A DNA stretch of 64,000 nucleotides from Colwellia ponticola (GTDB lineage Bacteria; Pseudomonadota; Gammaproteobacteria; Enterobacterales; Alteromonadaceae), in contig NZ_SZVP01000002.1 in assembly GCF_005885605.1 (NCBI RefSeq), forward strand, positions 62,001 to 126,000, written 5' to 3'. The position numbers and the translations under genes were made by a program. Below are positions 44,926-54,633 of the stretch, one piece after another. Within the stretch, counting starts at the first letter, position 1. Each line of letters opens with the position of its first letter. Under the pieces are notes generated by a model, which ran no database searches, had not been told where the DNA came from, and was given only the letters and a program-made list of their open reading frames with translations.

Positions 44926-44964
44926 GATAACTTAATTAGATAACTTAATTAGATAACTTAATTC
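44926..44964. repeat. 13-bp tandem repeat, three copies, upstream of tviB
   Basis: GATAACTTAATTA is repeated three times, with the last base of the third copy changed. It ends 29 bases before the tviB-like ATG, in the 5' leader region. Confidence 0.95.
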
Positions 44965-44993
44965 AATAACTAACTACAATAAATGGACGTAAT

Positions 44994-46274
44994 ATGTTGC
45001 ACTCCTTAGATAACATCAAGCTAGGCATTATAGGCTTAGGTTATGTCGGCTTACCTTTAGCGGTAGAGTTCGGTAAAAAATACCCTACCTTAGGTTTTGA
45101 TATAAACACCAAGCGTGTTGAAGAATTAAAACAAGGACATGATTTTACCCTTGAAGTGGCCGCAGAAGAGTTGGCTGACTCCGCCTTTATTACTTACTCA
45201 TCCAATGTTGATGATTTAAAAGACTGTAATATTTATATTGTTACCGTGCCAACGCCTATTGATAAACACAAACAGCCAGATTTAACGCCGTTAGTAAAAG
45301 CGAGCGCTATGCTTGCTAAAGTGATTAATAAGGGGGATATCGTTATTTATGAATCAACGGTATATCCTGGTGCGACAGAAGAAGTGTGTTTACCTGAAAT
45401 TGAGCGCAACTCTGGCCTAGTGTTTAACCAAGACTTTTATGCTGGCTATAGCCCTGAGCGTATTAATCCAGGGGATAAAGAGCACAGAGTCACCACTATT
45501 TTAAAAGTAACCTCAGGTTCAACACCTGAAATTAGTGATTTTATTGATAGCTTATATAAATCAATTATTACGGCGGGTACTTATCAAGCATCAAGTATTC
45601 AAGTCGCTGAAGCGGCAAAAGTGATTGAAAACACGCAACGTGACCTCAATATTGCTTTGATTAACGAATTAGCCGTTATTTTTAATAAACTTAATATTGA
45701 TACCGAAGAAGTGCTTAAAGCGGCAGGCACTAAATGGAACTTTTTACCCTTTAGACCAGGCCTTGTTGGCGGACACTGTATTGGTGTTGACCCTTACTAC
45801 CTAACACACAAAGCACAAGCTATTGGTTATAATCCAGAAGTCATTTTGGCCGGTCGTCGTATTAATGATTCCATGGGCGAGTATGTAGTATCGCAACTTG
45901 TGAAAACCATGCTGAAGAGAAAGTTACCGGTGAATGGCGCTAACGTACTGGTGATGGGCTTAACCTTTAAAGAAAATTGCCCTGATGTGCGCAATACTAA
46001 AGTTGTCGATATATTAACTGAATTGGCCGAATTTGATATTAATGTTGATGTTTACGACCCTTGGGTAAACCCAGAAGAAGCGAAACATGAATACAATGTA
46101 GATTTGATTGCCGCGCCTAAATCAGCCTATTACGATGCGGTTATTTTTGCCGTTGCCCATAATCAATTTAAAGCCTTGTCAGCCAACGACATTAAAGCCA
46201 TGATGAAAAGTGAGCATGTTATTTACGATTTAAAATATATGCTCGACAAAGAGTTAGCTGATATTCGTTTATAA
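44994..46274 (+). CDS. tviB: UDP-N-acetylglucosamine dehydrogenase-type nucleotide-sugar dehydrogenase (TviB/WbpA-like)
   Basis: A UDP-sugar 6-dehydrogenase that oxidises a UDP-HexNAc to the uronate with NAD. The N-terminal Rossmann motif is [18 protein letters not shown], the conserved TVPTPID and [16 protein letters not shown] follow, and the catalytic Cys is C262 in [32 protein letters not shown] marks the C-terminal domain. At 426 residues the length is normal. The paired TviC-type epimerase downstream suggests production of UDP-GalNAcA, as for Vi-type capsule. The substrate is inferred, not proven. Confidence 0.88.
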   Translation: MLHSLDNIKLGIIGLGYVGLPLAVEFGKKYPTLGFDINTKRVEELKQGHDFTLEVAAEELADSAFITYSSNVDDLKDCNIYIVTVPTPIDKHKQPDLTPLVKASAMLAKVINKGDIVIYESTVYPGATEEVCLPEIERNSGLVFNQDFYAGYSPERINPGDKEHRVTTILKVTSGSTPEISDFIDSLYKSIITAGTYQASSIQVAEAAKVIENTQRDLNIALINELAVIFNKLNIDTEEVLKAAGTKWNFLPFRPGLVGGHCIGVDPYYLTHKAQAIGYNPEVILAGRRINDSMGEYVVSQLVKTMLKRKLPVNGANVLVMGLTFKENCPDVRNTKVVDILTELAEFDINVDVYDPWVNPEEAKHEYNVDLIAAPKSAYYDAVIFAVAHNQFKALSANDIKAMMKSEHVIYDLKYMLDKELADIRL

Positions 46275-46383
46275 GTTAAAGCTAAGTTCAAATTAAGTAA
46301 ACCTAATATATAAGGCACATTTATCTGGTTCTCTAGTTAATTGTGCCTTTTAGTATGTATCAACAACAAGGATTATCTATTCT

Positions 46384-47418
46384 ATGACGCAGTTTCAACA
46401 AATTAAACAAACACTTATTAAATCACCTAAAACGTGGTTAATCACCGGTTGTGCCGGCTTTATTGGTTCAAACTTGTTAGAAACACTGTTGTTGTTAAAC
46501 CAGAAGGTTGTAGGGCTTGATAACTTTGCTACCGGTCATCAGCATAATTTAGATGAAGTACAAACACAGGTTTCTGAGCAGCAATGGACAAATTTTCATT
46601 TTGTTAACGGTGATATTCGCCACTTAGAAGATTGTCAAACCGCGTTAAATCATTATGATACAGGTGTTGATTATGTTCTGCACCAAGCGGCATTAGGCTC
46701 AGTGCCAAGGTCAATTGCCGACCCGTTATTAACCAATTCAGCCAATATTACTGGTTTTTTAACCATGCTAACTGCAGCGAAAGAAACTAATGTAAAAAGC
46801 TTTGTTTATGCTGCATCAAGCTCTACTTACGGTGATCACCCTAGTTTACCTAAAGTTGAAGATACCATAGGTAAGCCACTATCCCCTTATGCAGTCACTA
46901 AGTATGTTAACGAGCTTTATGCAGATGTTTTTCATAAAACCTATGGCTTAAACTGTACGGGATTACGTTATTTCAATGTCTTTGGCAAACGACAAGATCC
47001 TGATGGTGCTTATGCTGCCGTAATTCCTAAATGGACAGCGGCGATGATAGCTAACGAAGAATTACTTATTAACGGTGATGGTGAAACTAGTCGTGATTTC
47101 TGTTTTGTTGAAAATGCCGTACAAGCCAATATTTTAGCGGCAACAGCCAATGATGATGGTAAAAATCAAGTCTATAATGTAGCCTTAGGTGATAGAACAA
47201 GCTTAAATACCTTATTTGAAAGCTTAAAATTAGCACTAAAAGCCAATGGTGTAGATTACCAAAAATCACCTATCTACCAAGATTTTAGAGCAGGTGATGT
47301 CAGACATTCACAAGCTGATATTAGCAAAGCTAAATCGTTAATTGGTTTTGAACCAGAATTTAAAATTCAGCAGGGTATCGATAAAGCCATGCCTTGGTAT
47401 ATTAAATTTTTGAATTAA
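46384..47418 (+). CDS. tviC: UDP-sugar 4-epimerase (TviC/WbpP-like)
   Basis: This is an extended short-chain dehydrogenase of 344 residues. The NAD motif is [30 protein letters not shown] binds NAD ribose, and the active-site YxxxK is Y169-K173 in [31 protein letters not shown] and [16 protein letters not shown] are typical of UDP-GlcNAc(A) 4-epimerases of the WbpP/TviC group. It follows the tviB-like gene by 109 bases. The stop codon touches the left end of repeat copy C. Confidence 0.88.
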   Translation: MTQFQQIKQTLIKSPKTWLITGCAGFIGSNLLETLLLLNQKVVGLDNFATGHQHNLDEVQTQVSEQQWTNFHFVNGDIRHLEDCQTALNHYDTGVDYVLHQAALGSVPRSIADPLLTNSANITGFLTMLTAAKETNVKSFVYAASSSTYGDHPSLPKVEDTIGKPLSPYAVTKYVNELYADVFHKTYGLNCTGLRYFNVFGKRQDPDGAYAAVIPKWTAAMIANEELLINGDGETSRDFCFVENAVQANILAATANDDGKNQVYNVALGDRTSLNTLFESLKLALKANGVDYQKSPIYQDFRAGDVRHSQADISKAKSLIGFEPEFKIQQGIDKAMPWYIKFLN

Positions 47419-47680
47419 TACCAATTCTATTAAATTTATTCCCAACTCAGAGCTCTATTAGCGAGCTTAGAACAAACAAAATTTGTTAAGTATAGTTACT
47501 CTATATTTCATCAATTTTGTGCTGTTATCAGTTTGCTAATAAGCTCCTAAGGGCCAGTTTAAAAGGCTTACATGCGGCGTTATTGATTTTGACAAGGGAA
47601 TAACCATTCTCTTCAATCAAAGCCTTGCCTCTAAGCCTTTTAATTCTGGCTGAGTGGGAAATAACTTAATAGACTTGGTA
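47419..47680 (+). mobile_element. Dispersed non-coding element, copy C (MITE-like)
   Basis: This 262-base copy is bounded by TACCAATTCTATTAA and TTAATAGACTTGGTA, imperfect terminal inverted repeats of 15 bp. Its left half matches copy A at 7.3 kb and its right half matches copy B at 34.3 kb. It begins on the base after the tviC stop codon. No protein is encoded. Confidence 0.85.
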
Positions 47681-47713
47681 TAAATGCTTAAAGTACTTAA
47701 AGATAAAACCATT

Positions 47714-47747
47714 AAAAAGCAGCCTTACTCATAGGCTGCTTTTTTTA
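47714..47747 (+). terminator. Terminator before the pst operon
   Basis: A perfect 12-bp stem, AAAAAGCAGCCT and AGGCTGCTTTTT, with a 7-base loop and a long T run insulates the pst promoter from the polysaccharide genes. Confidence 0.93.
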
Positions 47748-47750
47748 TTG

Positions 47751-47795
47751 CTGTAATAAATTTGTCACATAACTGACTTATACTGACTTTATTAT
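47751..47795 (+). promoter_or_regulatory. Tandem Pho boxes and -10 of the pst operon
   Basis: Heptamers of the CTGTCAT type recur at 47751 (CTGTAAT), 47762 (TTGTCAC), 47773 (CTGACTT) and 47783 (CTGACTT), one helical turn apart. TATTAT at 47790 starts ten bases after the second pair, the spacing of PhoB-activated promoters. pstC follows at 47858. Confidence 0.75.
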
Positions 47796-47857
47796 TAAAT
47801 CGCATTCTCTCTATTCAATAAATTACTGATTAGTTTATTGATGATAAGGTTAATTAA

Positions 47858-50173
47858 GTGGCAGCTCTTACTCGTTCAACCCGTAGTCGTGGGGTTAAAA
47901 ACTCATTAGCAAAATGGTTAATCACTTTGGGGGGGATAAGTGTTTTATTTACCCTAGTATTAATATTTTTGTATTTACTTTATGTGGTAAAACCCATTTT
48001 TGAGTCAGCGAAAATTGAACAAAAAGTAAATATTAGTCTTAATTTAGCTGATAATGAAAATGTATTAGCCAGTGGTGTCGACGAACTCCAAGAGTTGGCA
48101 TATAAAATCACCAATACCGGCAATATTGATTTTTATCACTTAAAAACCAGTGTTGAACAAGCCACTAATGAGTATAGTGTTGGCGATAAAGCACTGTCTA
48201 CATCGTTATTTACCGGTGATAGTTTTAATCAAGCTAAGGTTGTTAATGTCGTTAACTCCTTTTCAGCGACTAAGTTACTTCATACCGAAAACGGTCAATC
48301 ATTATTAGTGCAACCCAGTTTTTATGCTAAATACCTTAATGATACTCGCGAAATAATCCCGCAAATATACTACCCACTGGGTCATGACTCATTGATTATT
48401 GATGAGCAACAAAGACCGCTATCGACACTCGCGTTTGCTATGGATGATGAGAAAATTGTTTTTGTCGGTTTTACCCAAGATAAACGCTTAATAAAAACCA
48501 GCTTTATTGCTGAAGATGAGTTTAGCGTGACTAGCGATGGTGATGATGTTGACTATGAAACTATATTTCAACAGATTGACTTACCAAGCAAATCTGTTGA
48601 TGAAATTAAAGTAACGCCAGATTTAAACCTCGCTTTTGTTCGCAGCGGCTCAACCGTCTATGTTTATTCACTCAATGATGATGACGACGTTGAGCTCAAA
48701 GCCACGATTACGCCGACATTAGATGATAAAGGCTCATACCTTACTTCAATGGCACTACTTTCAGGGAGTAGCTCAGTGTTACTTGGCGATAGTAGTGGCA
48801 GAGTCAGTCAATGGTTTGAGGTAGCCACCGAGTCGGGGCGTGAATTTAAGCAAATTCGACGTTTTACTGCTGATAACGATAAGCAAGGGAAAAGCGCAAT
48901 AGCGGCTATTTATACCGAGCAATACCGAAAAAGCTTTTACACTATGTCGGCTAATGGCATGGTTAATGTGTTTTACACCACAAGTGAAGCACATCTTTGG
49001 CAAGGCAAACTTACCTCAAGTCAGCCAGAAGCTTTGGCGATTGCTCCTCGCGCTAACGGTTTAACGATTGTTGGTAATGATCCTCTTGATGCGAGTAAAA
49101 AAAGCCTGCAAGTGTTTAGTGTTCATAATGAGCACCCAGAAGTAACCTGGCAAGCACTATGGCAAGAAGTCTGGTATGAAGGTTACCCTGAGCCTGATTA
49201 TATTTGGCAATCAACTTCCGGTTCAGACGATTTTGAAGGTAAATTCTCTTTAGTCCCTATTTCGTTTGGCACCATTAAAGCGGCTTTATATGCGATGTTA
49301 TTTGCTGTGCCTATTGCATTAACAGCAGCTATATACACCGCTTACTTTATGACACCGGGTATGCGTAAAAAAGTTAAGCCGACCATTGAAATGATGGAAG
49401 CATTACCTACCGTTATTTTGGGATTTTTAGCGGGTTTATGGTTAGCGCCACTCATGGAAGAATATTTGCCAGCCATCTTTTTACTGTTTATTTTTCTACC
49501 ATTATCAACCTTAATGGCCGCGTTTGCTTGGCATAACTTACCCAATCATTGGAAAGAAAAGCTACCTGAAACATTAGCGCCAATGTTGCTTATACCTGTG
49601 ATGATACTGGCTATCTATACCGCATTTTCTTTATCAGGCGTACTTGAGGTTGCTTTTTTTAGTGGCGATATGCGTCAGTATTTAACTAACGACCTTGGTA
49701 TTGATTTTGACCAACGTAACGCTTTAGTGGTTGGTATTGCGATGGGCTTCGCTGTTATCCCTACCATCTTTTCGATGGCAGAGGATGCTATCTTTAGTGT
49801 GCCAGGGCATTTAACCAGTGGTTCACTGGCGTTAGGTGCAACACCATGGCAAACACTGATAAAAGTAGTTTTGTTGACTGCCAGTCCTGGTATTTTTTCA
49901 GCGATTATGATGGGACTTGGCCGCGCTGTTGGTGAAACCATGATTGTATTAATGGCCACGGGTAACACGCCAATTTTAGATTGGAGTATTTTTCAAGGTA
50001 TGAGAACACTCGCAGCTAATATTGCCGTTGAAATGCCTGAATCTGAGGTAGGTAGTTCGCATTACCGGATATTATTCTTGGCAGCGTTTGTACTCTTTAT
50101 TTTCACTTTTATTTTTAATACCGCTGCGGAGTTTGTTCGTCAACGATTACGAGAAAAGTACAGCTCAATGTAG
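47858..50173 (+). CDS. pstC: Phosphate ABC transporter permease PstC, large form
   Basis: The 771-residue protein starts at GTG. One helix at about 17-44 is followed by a periplasmic domain of about 400 residues, with beta-propeller-like segments such as SSSVLLGDSSGRVSQWF. The C-terminal part has about six helices and the permease motif GSLALGATPWQTLIKVVL, then GRAVGETMIVLMATGN. The large form is usual in Vibrio and Alteromonadales. It pairs with PstA in the inner membrane to import phosphate. No pstS lies in this operon, so the binding protein must come from elsewhere. Pho boxes precede it. Confidence 0.92.
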   Translation: MAALTRSTRSRGVKNSLAKWLITLGGISVLFTLVLIFLYLLYVVKPIFESAKIEQKVNISLNLADNENVLASGVDELQELAYKITNTGNIDFYHLKTSVEQATNEYSVGDKALSTSLFTGDSFNQAKVVNVVNSFSATKLLHTENGQSLLVQPSFYAKYLNDTREIIPQIYYPLGHDSLIIDEQQRPLSTLAFAMDDEKIVFVGFTQDKRLIKTSFIAEDEFSVTSDGDDVDYETIFQQIDLPSKSVDEIKVTPDLNLAFVRSGSTVYVYSLNDDDDVELKATITPTLDDKGSYLTSMALLSGSSSVLLGDSSGRVSQWFEVATESGREFKQIRRFTADNDKQGKSAIAAIYTEQYRKSFYTMSANGMVNVFYTTSEAHLWQGKLTSSQPEALAIAPRANGLTIVGNDPLDASKKSLQVFSVHNEHPEVTWQALWQEVWYEGYPEPDYIWQSTSGSDDFEGKFSLVPISFGTIKAALYAMLFAVPIALTAAIYTAYFMTPGMRKKVKPTIEMMEALPTVILGFLAGLWLAPLMEEYLPAIFLLFIFLPLSTLMAAFAWHNLPNHWKEKLPETLAPMLLIPVMILAIYTAFSLSGVLEVAFFSGDMRQYLTNDLGIDFDQRNALVVGIAMGFAVIPTIFSMAEDAIFSVPGHLTSGSLALGATPWQTLIKVVLLTASPGIFSAIMMGLGRAVGETMIVLMATGNTPILDWSIFQGMRTLAANIAVEMPESEVGSSHYRILFLAAFVLFIFTFIFNTAAEFVRQRLREKYSSM

Positions 50174-50288
50174 CAGCTCCATGGAATATATAAGTGTTCG
50201 GTACATCAAACAATTTTAATGAAAAGTAGCTATTAGCTTGGCTGTACTAACAACAAGGTAATAGTTACTTACTAACTAAGAGTTATTT

Positions 50289-51926
50289 ATGAATAATTGG
50301 TTTAAATCAGGTTCACCCTGGATATGGCTTTCAGCAGGTGGCGTCAGTATTAGTTTAATTTCAGTGTTAGGTTTACTTTGGCTTATCGCATCACGGGGCT
50401 TGTCATATTTTTGGCCAAGTGAGTTATATCAATTTGATTTAACTGACGAATATGGCGCTAAAACAGTGGTAATTGGTGAAATTTATGATAGAGAAAAAAT
50501 ACCAGTAAGCCAATTAGCCCATTTAGATTTAGCGCTTGACCCTAAGCAAGAGGTATTAGAGCGTTTGCTGATCAAAACAGGTAATCGAGAGTTAGTGAGT
50601 TTAGATTTTCGTTGGTTGTTAAGCCATAACATTAATAAAACGCAAACACCTAAAGATTTAGTGGTAGTTGAGCGACGTACTAACGGCAATTTTTACGGTT
50701 ATATTGATAGTGTCGTCCTTGATGGTAAAAAAGTTGATCAAAACAAGTTACCTGAATTACTAAGTCGCGTAGATAACTTTCAAGATCAGATTGATGATTT
50801 ACAAAAATCAGATATCGGTGCAATAAACTACCAACTTGAACGTTTACGTTTAAAAACACGTAAGTATGAATTACAAAATGAGCTTACCGCCCAAGTAAAA
50901 GCAGAGATTGACAGCGAAGTGGCGATACTCAAAAAAGACTATGCAAAATTAGAGCAAGAGTTAATGGGATATCGCTCGGCGATAGCGCGTGACTATATTG
51001 TTATGCGGGCAATGGATGGCCAATTAGTCACCATTAATTTTGAACATATCCTTAAGGTCACTTTTAACAATAAACTGAATGTGCTGGAAAAAACGGCCTT
51101 GTTCTTTAGCCAGATCACCGCTTTTCTTATCGAAGATCCCAGAGAAGCTAATACCGAAGGCGGTGTTTTCCCTGCCATTTTTGGTACTGTGCTTATGGTA
51201 CTGTTAATGACGGTTATTGTGTCACCGTTTGGTGTTATCGCCGCTATTTATTTACACGAATATGCCGGAAAAAACGCCTTTACTAAACTGCTACGCATTG
51301 CGGTTATTAACTTAGCGGGTGTACCTTCCATTGTGTATGGGGTTTTTGGTTTAGGTTTCTTTGTCTATATGGTGGGCGGCTCACTCGACCAACTTTTTTA
51401 TTCAGAAAATTTACCAAGCCCGACCTTTGGTACACCGGGTGTTTTATGGTCAGCGCTAACGCTAGCCATATTAACCTTACCGGTTGTTATTGTTTCAACA
51501 GAAGAGGGCTTATCTCGTATTCCCTCAACAATGCGTCATGGCTCATTAGCGCTAGGTGCAACGAAAGCTGAAACGTTATGGCGTATTATCTTACCCATCG
51601 CCAGCCCTGCTATTATGACAGGTATTATTTTAGCGATAGCGCGAGCGGCAGGTGAAGTAGCGCCGTTAATGCTAGTTGGTGTGGTTAAAATGGCGCCTAA
51701 CTTGCCGTTAGATGCTAACTTTCCATTCTTACATTTAGATAGAAAGTTTATGCACTTAGGTTTTCATATTTATGATGTAGGCTTTCAAAGTCCGAACGTT
51801 GAAGCAGCGCGTCCGTTAGTCTTTGCCACCGCTTTGCTTTTAGTTACCATTATTGTTGCTTTGAATATGACCGCCGTGTCTATTCGCAATAAATTACGTG
51901 AAAGATATAAAATGTTAGAGCACTAA
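50289..51926 (+). CDS. pstA: Phosphate ABC transporter permease PstA, large form
   Basis: This 545-residue permease has an N-terminal helix at about 12-35, an extracytoplasmic DUF3333-type region with a coiled coil at about 165-230, then six C-terminal helices. The ABC permease loop is GSLALGATKAETLWRIILP, followed by ARAAGEVAPLMLVGVVK. It is the second channel subunit with PstC. It lies 115 bases after pstC. A strong hairpin separates it from pstB. Confidence 0.93.
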   Translation: MNNWFKSGSPWIWLSAGGVSISLISVLGLLWLIASRGLSYFWPSELYQFDLTDEYGAKTVVIGEIYDREKIPVSQLAHLDLALDPKQEVLERLLIKTGNRELVSLDFRWLLSHNINKTQTPKDLVVVERRTNGNFYGYIDSVVLDGKKVDQNKLPELLSRVDNFQDQIDDLQKSDIGAINYQLERLRLKTRKYELQNELTAQVKAEIDSEVAILKKDYAKLEQELMGYRSAIARDYIVMRAMDGQLVTINFEHILKVTFNNKLNVLEKTALFFSQITAFLIEDPREANTEGGVFPAIFGTVLMVLLMTVIVSPFGVIAAIYLHEYAGKNAFTKLLRIAVINLAGVPSIVYGVFGLGFFVYMVGGSLDQLFYSENLPSPTFGTPGVLWSALTLAILTLPVVIVSTEEGLSRIPSTMRHGSLALGATKAETLWRIILPIASPAIMTGIILAIARAAGEVAPLMLVGVVKMAPNLPLDANFPFLHLDRKFMHLGFHIYDVGFQSPNVEAARPLVFATALLLVTIIVALNMTAVSIRNKLRERYKMLEH

Positions 51927-51961
51927 TTTGCTCACCAGCTATTTAGCTAAGAAGATAACCA

Positions 51962-51995
51962 TGAGTCAGTTGAGTGTATTAGCTCAACTGACTCA
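51962..51995 (+). other. Strong hairpin between pstA and pstB
   Basis: Perfect 13-bp arms TGAGTCAGTTGAG and CTCAACTGACTCA enclose an 8-base loop. No T run follows, so it is more likely an mRNA-stabilising or processing hairpin than a full terminator. Confidence 0.75.
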
Positions 51996-52055
51996 GCTCG
52001 GCTTATTTAGCCCGTTTATTAAAAATTAATGAAGAATAACTAGAGAAAAAATATC

Positions 52056-52895
52056 ATGATTTCTATTAGTCCAAAAGTGTTAGTACCTGGCGCAGAGCCA
52101 ACGATTGAAAAAAAATTAGATTTAACTAACTTAACGCCAGAGCAAATTGCCCTAGATATTAATCAATTAAATTTATTTTACGGAAAAAAACAGGCACTTA
52201 ATAATATTAGTATGTCTATTCCTAAAGGACAGGTAACCGCATTCATTGGGCCAAGTGGTTGTGGTAAGTCAACGCTATTACGTAGCATTAATCGCATGAA
52301 TGATTTAGTGGATGATTGTCATATAACCGGTGAAATAAACCTGCACGGTCATAACATTTACGACAAGCATGTGGATGTTGCCGACTTAAGACGAAAAGTA
52401 GGTATGGTATTTCAACGACCGAACCCTTTTCCTAAAACCATTTATGAAAATGTGGTGTATGGCTTGCGCATTATGGGTGAAAACAATCGCAGAAATCTTG
52501 ATGAAGCCGCCGAGCAGTCATTACGCAGCGCTGCACTTTGGAATGAAGTAAAAGACAGGTTACACGAAAGCGCTTTAGGACTATCAGGGGGGCAACAACA
52601 GCGTTTAGTGATTGCGCGCGCTATTGCCATTCAACCTGAAGTATTATTGCTTGATGAACCCACTTCAGCACTAGACCCTATTTCTACGCTGACTATTGAA
52701 GAGTTAATTAACGACCTCAAAAAGCAATTTACTGTTGTTATTGTTACCCATAATATGCAACAGGCCGCGCGAGTGTCTGATCAAACCGCCTTTATGTATA
52801 TGGGGGACTTAATTGAGTACAGCGATACTAATACATTATTTACCACGCCACTTAAAAAGAAAACCGAAGACTATATTACTGGTCGATATGGTTAA
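52056..52895 (+). CDS. pstB: Phosphate ABC transporter ATP-binding protein PstB
   Basis: This 279-residue ATPase powers PstCA. Walker A is GPSGCGKST at 65-73, the Q-loop region includes [19 protein letters not shown], the ABC signature is [16 protein letters not shown], Walker B is [13 protein letters not shown], and the H-loop is [13 protein letters not shown]. The first 30 residues are a family-typical polar leader. It is followed by phoU after 114 bases. Confidence 0.97.
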   Translation: MISISPKVLVPGAEPTIEKKLDLTNLTPEQIALDINQLNLFYGKKQALNNISMSIPKGQVTAFIGPSGCGKSTLLRSINRMNDLVDDCHITGEINLHGHNIYDKHVDVADLRRKVGMVFQRPNPFPKTIYENVVYGLRIMGENNRRNLDEAAEQSLRSAALWNEVKDRLHESALGLSGGQQQRLVIARAIAIQPEVLLLDEPTSALDPISTLTIEELINDLKKQFTVVIVTHNMQQAARVSDQTAFMYMGDLIEYSDTNTLFTTPLKKKTEDYITGRYG

Positions 52896-53009
52896 CCTTG
52901 AGCACAGTTTTACCATGAATGTTCACTTAATATGCTTACTTAAGAATGTTCACCTATAGCAGCCCAAAGAGCTAGCTACAAAGTACAAATATTTATTAAA
53001 GGAAACCCC

Positions 53010-53711
53010 ATGGATAATTTACAAGTCGGCCGACATATTTCTGGCCAGTTTAATGAAGATTTAGAGCGCGTTATTAATAACGTTATGCAAATGGGTGGCT
53101 TGGTAGAAAAACAAGTTGCTGATGCACTTGTCGCTGTCGAGCAAAGTGACGTAGCGTTAGCTAAAAAGGTGCTCTCGAATGATTACCAAGTTAATGCTTA
53201 TGAAGTGACTATCGATGATGAGTGCACCCGTATTATTGCTAAGCGTCAACCCGCGGCTGGTGATTTACGTCTCATTATGGCTATTGTTAAAACTATTGCC
53301 GATTTAGAAAGAATTGGCGATGAAGCTGAGAAAATAGCGAAAGTTGCCTTAGAAAGCTTTTCTTCATCGCAGCAAGATTTATTGATTAATTTAGATAACT
53401 TAGGTCGACGAGTACTAGAGTTTTTACAAGCTAGCCTCGATGCCTTTACCCGTATGGACTATGAAGCGGCAGTTAAAATTCATCAAATGGATGATAAAAT
53501 AAACCGTGAATATGAAGCACTAATGCGCCAACTAATGACCTACATGATGGAAGACCCGCGTTCAATTCCACAAGTGATGACGGTTATTTGGTCGGCACGA
53601 GCACTTGAGCGTATTGGTGATCGCTGCCAAAACATATGCGAATACATTATATATTTTGTAAAAGGTAAGGTTGTACGCCATACCACGGCAGAAAACATGA
53701 AAAATTTATAA
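53010..53711 (+). CDS. phoU: Phosphate signalling protein PhoU
   Basis: PhoU couples Pst transport to the PhoR kinase and represses the Pho regulon when phosphate is plentiful. The 233-residue helical protein has two PhoU repeats, with the metal-binding motifs VTIDDECTRIIAKRQPAAGDLR, split here as ECTRIIAKRQPAAGDL, and ERIGDEAEKIAK in the first half, and ALERIGDRCQNICEYI in the second. AAGGAAA lies before the ATG. phoB and phoR are not in the window. Confidence 0.96.
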   Translation: MDNLQVGRHISGQFNEDLERVINNVMQMGGLVEKQVADALVAVEQSDVALAKKVLSNDYQVNAYEVTIDDECTRIIAKRQPAAGDLRLIMAIVKTIADLERIGDEAEKIAKVALESFSSSQQDLLINLDNLGRRVLEFLQASLDAFTRMDYEAAVKIHQMDDKINREYEALMRQLMTYMMEDPRSIPQVMTVIWSARALERIGDRCQNICEYIIYFVKGKVVRHTTAENMKNL

Positions 53712-53942
53712 GAGTTTTAAATTATACTAAGCAATAATAAATTAGCTAAAAAATTCAATAAATTAGCTAGAATAGCAAGTGGCGCTTAGTTATAAAAATT
53801 TTATATTGTTGTGGTTAACTGATAAATTTAGCCACAAATGCAGCCACTTAAGTGGATATTAGCATTTAACATTATAAGTTAAATGGGTTACTATCCGCGG
53901 CAAATAGCAATGATGAAAGTTATACTGACTGGAAACACAATT

Positions 53943-54623
53943 ATGGCCAGAAATACAATCTTAGGTGTATTTGCAAAATCACCGATAAAACCGCTAGTAA
54001 AACATATCCAAATAGTGATTAAGTGTAGTCAACTACTTATCCCATTTTTTAATGCATGTACGGCACAAGACTGGAGTGAAGCTTCAAAGGTTCGTCGCAA
54101 GCTATCTAAGTTAGAAGAAGATGCCGATAGCCTTAAACGTCAGTTACGTTTAGAGCTACCTAGTGGTTTATTTATGCCAGTAGATAGAGCTGATTTACTT
54201 GAGCTGCTAACTCAGCAAGATAAAATAGCCAATAAAGCAAAAGACATTGCGGGTCGAGTATTAGGACGTAAACTTGAAATACCACCTAGCTTACAAGCAG
54301 AATTTTCAGTGTATTTAGTATGCTGTCTTGACGCAACAGAAAAAGCCGCAGAAGCAATTAATGAATTAGACGATCTATTACAAACCGGTTTTAGTGGCCG
54401 TGAAGTCATCTTAGTTGAAAAAATGATTGACCAGTTAGATGCAATTGAAGATGAAAGTGATGATTTACAAATCATCCTTCGAAAAAACTTATTAGCGATT
54501 GAAAAGGATTTGAATCCAGTTGATGTAATATTCTTATATCAGATTATTGATTGGGTTGGTGACTTAGCCGATCTTGCTGAACGTGTAGGTGCACGTTTAG
54601 AAATACTTCTCGCTAGAAAATAA
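53943..54623 (+). CDS. DUF47/PhoU-like protein (TIGR00153 family)
   Basis: This 226-residue helical PhoU-like protein accompanies Pit transporters. The start MARNTILGVFAKSPIKPLVKH at 53943, behind TGGAAA, equals the family N-terminus; an upstream in-frame ATG at 53883 adds 20 unlikely residues. KVRRKLSKLEEDADSLKRQL and DWVGDLADLAERVGARLEIL are the helical signatures. It is separated from pit by ten bases. It probably regulates or couples to that transporter; mechanism unproven. Confidence 0.9.
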   Translation: MARNTILGVFAKSPIKPLVKHIQIVIKCSQLLIPFFNACTAQDWSEASKVRRKLSKLEEDADSLKRQLRLELPSGLFMPVDRADLLELLTQQDKIANKAKDIAGRVLGRKLEIPPSLQAEFSVYLVCCLDATEKAAEAINELDDLLQTGFSGREVILVEKMIDQLDAIEDESDDLQIILRKNLLAIEKDLNPVDVIFLYQIIDWVGDLADLAERVGARLEILLARK

Positions 54624-54633
54624 GGCTAAATCC

